NCBI GenBank assembly: GCA_007123695.1
Contig: SLGN01000063.1
Location: 1 to 10,659, forward strand
Reading direction: 5' to 3'
Source of the DNA: Verrucomicrobiales bacterium
Lineage (GTDB): Bacteria > Verrucomicrobiota > Verrucomicrobiia > Verrucomicrobiales > DEV007
Length of the DNA: 10,659 nt
Below the pieces are notes generated by a model. The model searched no databases. It was not told where the DNA came from and saw nothing but the letters and a program-made list of their open reading frames with translations. Both the position numbers and the translations under genes were made by a program. Positions 7,381 to 10,659 of the stretch are shown piece by piece (position 1 is the first letter of the stretch; each line of letters starts with the position of its first letter).

Positions 7381-10300
7381 ATGCCACGCGGAATGCTCCA
7401 GCGCCTTTTCATGCCATTCGCCCCCCTCGCCCTGCTCGTCCTCCTAGCAGCAGGCGCCCCTGCTGCCGTCGTCGCGGCGGGCGCAGACGAGCCGATTCAT
7501 TTCAGCCGCGAGATTTTGCCGATCCTGTCGGACCGCTGCTTCCACTGCCACGGTCCCGACCCCAGCCACCGCAAGGCCGGCCTGCGGCTCGACGAGGAGG
7601 CCGCGGCGAAGGCGGTCACGGACGGCTACGCCGCGATCGTCCCCGGCGACCCCGACCGCAGCGAGATCTGGCAGCGCATCCTCAGCGAGGACGAGGACGA
7701 AGTGATGCCTCCGCCCGACTCGCACCGCAAGCCCCTCACCGAGGACGAACGCAACAGGGTTCGGCGCTGGATCGAAGAGGGTGCGGTCTGGGGACGCCAC
7801 TGGGCCTTCGAGCGTCCCGTCCGTCCCGCCCTTCCCGACGGGGCCGGGCACCCCATCGATGCCTTTGTCAGGGCCAAGCTCGCGCGGGAAGGCCTCGAAC
7901 CCGCCCCGCCCGCCCCGGTGCACACGCAGCTGCGACGGCTTTCCTTCGCCTTGACGGGACTGCCGCCGAAGGAATCTCAAATTTCAAATCTCGAATCTCA
8001 CATCGAGAGCTTGCTCTCCAGCCCCCACCACGCCGAGCGGCTCGCGATGTGGTGGCTCGACGCGGCGCGCTACTCCGACACCGACGGATTCCAGCAGGAC
8101 GCCGAGCGCACCAACTGGCCCTGGCGCGACTGGGTCGTCGACGCCTTTCATCGCAACCTGCCCTTCGACCGCTTCACCGTCGAGCAGTTCGCGGGCGACC
8201 TCCTGCCCGACGCCACCCCCGAGCAGATCCTCGCGACCTGCTTCCACCGCAACCACATGACCAACGGCGAAGGCGGGCGCGACCCCGAGGAATCGCGCAT
8301 CGACTACGTCATCGACCGCGTCAACACCACCGGCACCGTCTGGCTCGGGCTGACCCTCGGCTGCGCCCAGTGCCACACGCACAAGTTCGACCCGATCGAG
8401 CAGACCGACTACTACCGCCTCTTCGCCTTCTTCGACAGCATCGCCGAGGACGGCAAGGCGGGCGCCGGCGCCGTGCCCTACCTCGACTACCAATCGCCCA
8501 AGGCCGCCCGCGCCGTCGCCGAGATGGAGGCCCACCTCGAGACGGTCCAGCCGCTCGAGGCCGCCGCCAAGGCCGCCGCACGGGATCGCTTCGCGAAGTG
8601 GCGCGAGGAGGTCCTCGGCGCCCTCCCCGCCGACTACGCCGCCTGGCGCACCGTCCGACCCGCCCGGCTCGCCTCGGTCGAAGGCACCGCCTTCACCCTC
8701 GAGCCCGACGGCAGCGTCCAGACCGGGGGGCCGAACCCCCGCCAGGACGACTACCGCGTCACCCTCGCGGCCGAGTCCCTGCCCCCGCGCCTCACCGGAT
8801 GGCGCCTCGAGGTGCTGCCGCACGCCGCCCACAGCGAGGGCCGCCTCTCCCGCGGAAAAAGCGGAGAGTTCATCCTGACAAACGTCAAACTGCTCGTCCG
8901 GCGGCCCGGCTCCGGCCAGGTCCGCGAGCTCGAGATGCGCGGGGCCGTCGCCGACTACGAGCGCGAGGTCAAGGGCAAGAACTACGGCCTCGTCAAGGAC
9001 ACCCTCGACGACGATCCCCGCAACGGCTGGACCACCGAATCGGGCGATCCCCTTTCGCCCCACACCGCCGTCTTCGAGCTGAAGGAGCCGCTCTCCCTCG
9101 CGCCCGACGAGGAGCTCGTGCTCGTGCTCTTCCACCGCTCCACCGACGGCGACGCGAACATCGGCCGCTTCCGCATCTCCGTCACCGACGAGGCGGGCGA
9201 GACGGTGCGGTCCCTCGCCCCCTCGCCCCTCGAGGAGATCGCCGCCGCCCGCCGCGGCGGCGCGGCGGTCGAGACCGCGGTCGAGGAGCGCCTCTTCCAG
9301 CAATACCTCGTCGGGGACCGCCACTACCAAGCCACCCTCGCGAAGCTCGACGAGGCCAAGCGCCAGCTCGCCGAGGCGAAGAAGGCCGCCAGCACGGTCA
9401 AGGTGATGGTCCTGAACGAGCGTCCCGAGCCCCGCCGCACCCATCTCCTCGAGCGTGGCGTGTGGGATGCCAAAGGCCCCGAGGTCGCGCCCGGCGTCAT
9501 CCCCGCCCTCCTCGACTGGGCCGAGGAAAAGACCCGCACCCGCCTCGACCTCGCCCAGTGGCTCGTTTCGCCCGAGAACCCCCTCACCGCCCGCGTCGTC
9601 GCCAACCATCTCTGGGCCTTGATGTTCGGCGAGGGACTGGTCCGGTCGATGGAGGACTTCGGCCTCCAGGGCGAGGCCCCGACCCATCCCGAGCTGCTCG
9701 ACTGGCTCGCGGTCGAGCTCGTCGAGAGCGGCTGGGACCTCCGCCATCTCCTGAGGCTGATCGCCACGAGCGAGACCTTCCGGCAGGACGGCGCCGTCTC
9801 GCCCGAGCTGCTAGAGCGCGACCCCGACAATCGGCTTCTCGCCCGCTTTCCTCGCCACCGCCTCCCCGCCTGGATGATCCGCGACCACGCCCTCGCCGCC
9901 TCCGGCCTCCTCAATCCCGCCCTCGGCGGCCCGCCCGTGAAGCCCTGGCAGCCCGAGGGCGTGTGGGAGGAGATCTTCATGGGCCGCTTCACCTACCAGC
10001 CCAGCGTCGGCCCCGCCCAGTATCGGCGCACCCTCTACGCCTACTGGCGTCGCTCCAGCGCCCCGACCTTCCTCTTCGACAGCGCCCAGCGCCGCGTCTG
10101 CGAAGTCTCCATGAACCGCACGAACACGCCGCTCCAGGCCCTGACCCTGCTCAACGACGAAGGGATGCTCGAGGCGGCTCGGGTCTTGGCGGATTCGGTC
10201 GATTCGGTGAACGGTGAGACTGAGAGGGCGCAGGTGCTGGCAGAACGCGTGCTGGGGCGGCGGATGGACGAACGCGAGCTGCGGGTGGTGCTGGGGGAAT

Positions 10301-10467
10301 GGGAAAAGTCGCGCGACCACTATGCCTCGCACCCCGCCGATGCTGTGGCTTTCACCCGTGTGGGCCAGCAACCGCTCCTCGACGAAGCAAAGGCCCCGGC
10401 CGTCGCTTCGTGGATGACCGTCGCGAGCCTGATGCTGAACCTCGACGAGGCGATGACGATGGAATGA
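7381..10467 (+). CDS. PSCyt1/DUF1549/DUF1553 (PSD1) planctomycete-type cytochrome protein
   Basis: This 1028-residue exported protein has the full architecture of the family. A signal peptide ([10 protein letters not shown] core, about 11-34) is followed by a PSCyt1 c-type cytochrome domain with heme motif CFHCH (53-57) and closing Met in EVMPPP. A DUF1549 domain (about 157-365) follows, with a second Cxx[13 protein letters not shown] (328-338). A beta-rich middle region (about 420-610) includes [17 protein letters not shown]1553 runs from about 715 to the end ([22 protein letters not shown]). The family is abundant in planctomycetes and verrucomicrobia, usually beside DUF1501 or sulfatase genes, and is thought to act in periplasmic oxidation or polysaccharide breakdown; no reaction is established. 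ATG 7381 is chosen; 7393 and 7411 are alternatives. An in-frame extension upstream is a shadow of the AraC gene. Two AT-richer repeat patches (7973-8000 and 10192-10209) interrupt otherwise uniform codon use. The frame is intact; no DUF1501 partner lies within the following 192 bases. Confidence 0.95.
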   Translation: MPRGMLQRLFMPFAPLALLVLLAAGAPAAVVAAGADEPIHFSREILPILSDRCFHCHGPDPSHRKAGLRLDEEAAAKAVTDGYAAIVPGDPDRSEIWQRILSEDEDEVMPPPDSHRKPLTEDERNRVRRWIEEGAVWGRHWAFERPVRPALPDGAGHPIDAFVRAKLAREGLEPAPPAPVHTQLRRLSFALTGLPPKESQISNLESHIESLLSSPHHAERLAMWWLDAARYSDTDGFQQDAERTNWPWRDWVVDAFHRNLPFDRFTVEQFAGDLLPDATPEQILATCFHRNHMTNGEGGRDPEESRIDYVIDRVNTTGTVWLGLTLGCAQCHTHKFDPIEQTDYYRLFAFFDSIAEDGKAGAGAVPYLDYQSPKAARAVAEMEAHLETVQPLEAAAKAAARDRFAKWREEVLGALPADYAAWRTVRPARLASVEGTAFTLEPDGSVQTGGPNPRQDDYRVTLAAESLPPRLTGWRLEVLPHAAHSEGRLSRGKSGEFILTNVKLLVRRPGSGQVRELEMRGAVADYEREVKGKNYGLVKDTLDDDPRNGWTTESGDPLSPHTAVFELKEPLSLAPDEELVLVLFHRSTDGDANIGRFRISVTDEAGETVRSLAPSPLEEIAAARRGGAAVETAVEERLFQQYLVGDRHYQATLAKLDEAKRQLAEAKKAASTVKVMVLNERPEPRRTHLLERGVWDAKGPEVAPGVIPALLDWAEEKTRTRLDLAQWLVSPENPLTARVVANHLWALMFGEGLVRSMEDFGLQGEAPTHPELLDWLAVELVESGWDLRHLLRLIATSETFRQDGAVSPELLERDPDNRLLARFPRHRLPAWMIRDHALAASGLLNPALGGPPVKPWQPEGVWEEIFMGRFTYQPSVGPAQYRRTLYAYWRRSSAPTFLFDSAQRRVCEVSMNRTNTPLQALTLLNDEGMLEAARVLADSVDSVNGETERAQVLAERVLGRRMDERELRVVLGEWEKSRDHYASHPADAVAFTRVGQQPLLDEAKAPAVASWMTVASLMLNLDEAMTME
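7973..8000 (+). repeat. Intragenic AT-rich 7-bp tandem repeat, four units
   Basis: The four contiguous heptamers AATCTCA, AATTTCA, AATCTCG and AATCTCA lie in frame within the cytochrome gene and encode the segment [12 protein letters not shown] is 8 of 28 bases, against roughly 70 % around it. The array sits in the linker of DUF1549 just after LTGLPP, where the family normally has a loop and helix before [17 protein letters not shown]. Confidence 0.85.
10192..10209 (+). repeat. Intragenic 9-bp duplication
   Basis: GATTCGGTC and GATTCGGTG are adjacent in frame, encoding DSVDSV, with a degenerate third unit (AACGGTGAG) following. It lies in the DUF1553 linker after EAARVLA, at the point where codon choice in the gene changes from C-ending to G-ending. 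Confidence 0.6.
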
Positions 10468-10499
10468 GTTTACCCACCAGACTCGCCTTCCTGAAAGTA

Positions 10500-10520
10500 G
10501 CATGGGCATCCTGCCCATGC
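10500..10520 (+). repeat. REP-like hairpin, copy 1
   Basis: Perfect stem 10500-10508 with 10512-10520 and loop TCC, preceded by GTA that completes the GTAG head. It could stabilise the 3' end of the cytochrome mRNA. It is not followed by a T-run, so it is not called an intrinsic terminator. Confidence 0.85.
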
Positions 10521-10632
10521 ACCGGGCTTGAGCACCGAACACCCTTTAACACCCCTCGCTCCAAACGCCCAGCTCATCTTCCGCAACAGAGCGATTTCAG
10601 TCGATCCCACTATCGAAACGTCACGCCACAAT

Positions 10633-10653
10633 GCATGGGCAGGATGCCCATGC
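10633..10653 (-). repeat. REP-like hairpin, copy 2 (inverted)
   Basis: Perfect stem 10633-10641 with 10645-10653 and loop GGA, followed by TAC that completes CTAC, the complement of the GTAG head. Its 26-nt core is identical to copy 1 in reverse complement. Confidence 0.85.
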
Positions 10654-10659
10654 TACTCA

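Larger units (their letters stand above)
10496..10657. mobile_element. REPIN-like element: two inverted GTAG-hairpin repeats around a 110-bp spacer
   Basis: Two 26-nt copies, at 10496-10521 and in reverse complement at 10632-10657, match perfectly. Each carries GTAG at its outer end and a palindrome with 9-bp stem GCATGGGCA and a 3-nt loop (TCC or its complement). A GTAG tetranucleotide next to a hairpin is the known hallmark of REP sequences bound by RAYT transposases (TnpA-REP, IS200-like), and an inverted pair is a REPIN. The spacer has no coding potential. It begins 28 bp after the cytochrome stop codon, a typical extragenic position. No RAYT gene is in the window, so mobilisation from elsewhere is inferred. 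Confidence 0.65.
10468..10659. other. Intergenic region after the cytochrome gene
   Basis: These 192 bp have lower GC than the genes and contain no credible coding region. Short ORFs here arise from the palindromic repeat. Apart from the paired REP-like element I see no terminator with a T-tract and no start of a following gene before the window ends. Confidence 0.75.

Noticed and set aside
7984..9747. 587-codon minus-strand ORF
   Set aside because: It is antisense to the DUF1549/DUF1553 coding region; glycine/valine/leucine-rich shadow composition with no domain, caused by C-ending codons of the real gene.
10500..10520. Intrinsic terminator for the cytochrome gene
   Set aside because: The hairpin is strong but no T-run follows, and an identical inverted copy 110 bp away fits a REP element better.

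Overview
This is a GC-rich stretch (about 65-70 % by eye) from a bacterium of the Planctomycetota/Verrucomicrobiota/Lentisphaerota group, most likely Verrucomicrobiota. The strongest sign is a complete PSCyt1-DUF1549-DUF1553 cytochrome-type protein, a family concentrated in that group. A PAS-AraC regulator, a solenoid protein built from about 32-residue units, and plentiful short tandem repeats fit the same source. No rRNA, tRNA, CRISPR array, insertion sequence or prophage gene is visible.

Six genes lie on the minus strand and one on the plus strand. In transcription order the minus-strand genes are: a PAS-AraC regulator (6556-7308), a TSUP/YfcA-type permease (5456-6211), the 30S-maturation GTPase rsgA (4293-5405), the 50S-maturation GTPase engB (3662-4258), an uncharacterised exported protein (2161-3648), and a membrane-anchored solenoid protein of 16 repeat units (65-2077). 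Spacing from the permease onward is tight (stop/start contact or up to 51 bp, then 34, 13 and 83 bp), so permease-rsgA-engB-exported protein is probably one operon, perhaps with the solenoid gene. The plus-strand gene (7381-10467) encodes the 1028-residue PSCyt1/DUF1549/DUF1553 protein. It diverges from the AraC gene across 72 bp, which suggests local regulation.

The most unusual content is in the repeats. The last 164 bases hold two perfect inverted copies of a 26-nt sequence, each a GTAG tetranucleotide next to a 9-bp-stem hairpin. This matches the layout of a REPIN, the paired REP element moved by RAYT transposases. Between the AraC and permease genes is a 16-unit, 8-bp minisatellite in two homogeneous blocks, followed by five units of the same GGAGT-core family in inverted orientation. 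Other short arrays lie across the stop codons of rsgA (8-bp period, CTGA core) and of the exported-protein gene (9-bp period). Two more sit inside the cytochrome gene: a 7-bp AT-rich array and a 9-bp duplication, each in a patch of atypical codon use. Several repeat families therefore mark gene ends and domain linkers in one 10-kb stretch.

The genes do not form one obvious pathway. The two GTPases are ribosome-assembly housekeeping. The AraC regulator plus cytochrome-type protein looks like a substrate-responsive periplasmic catabolic unit. The solenoid and exported proteins are uncharacterised envelope proteins.
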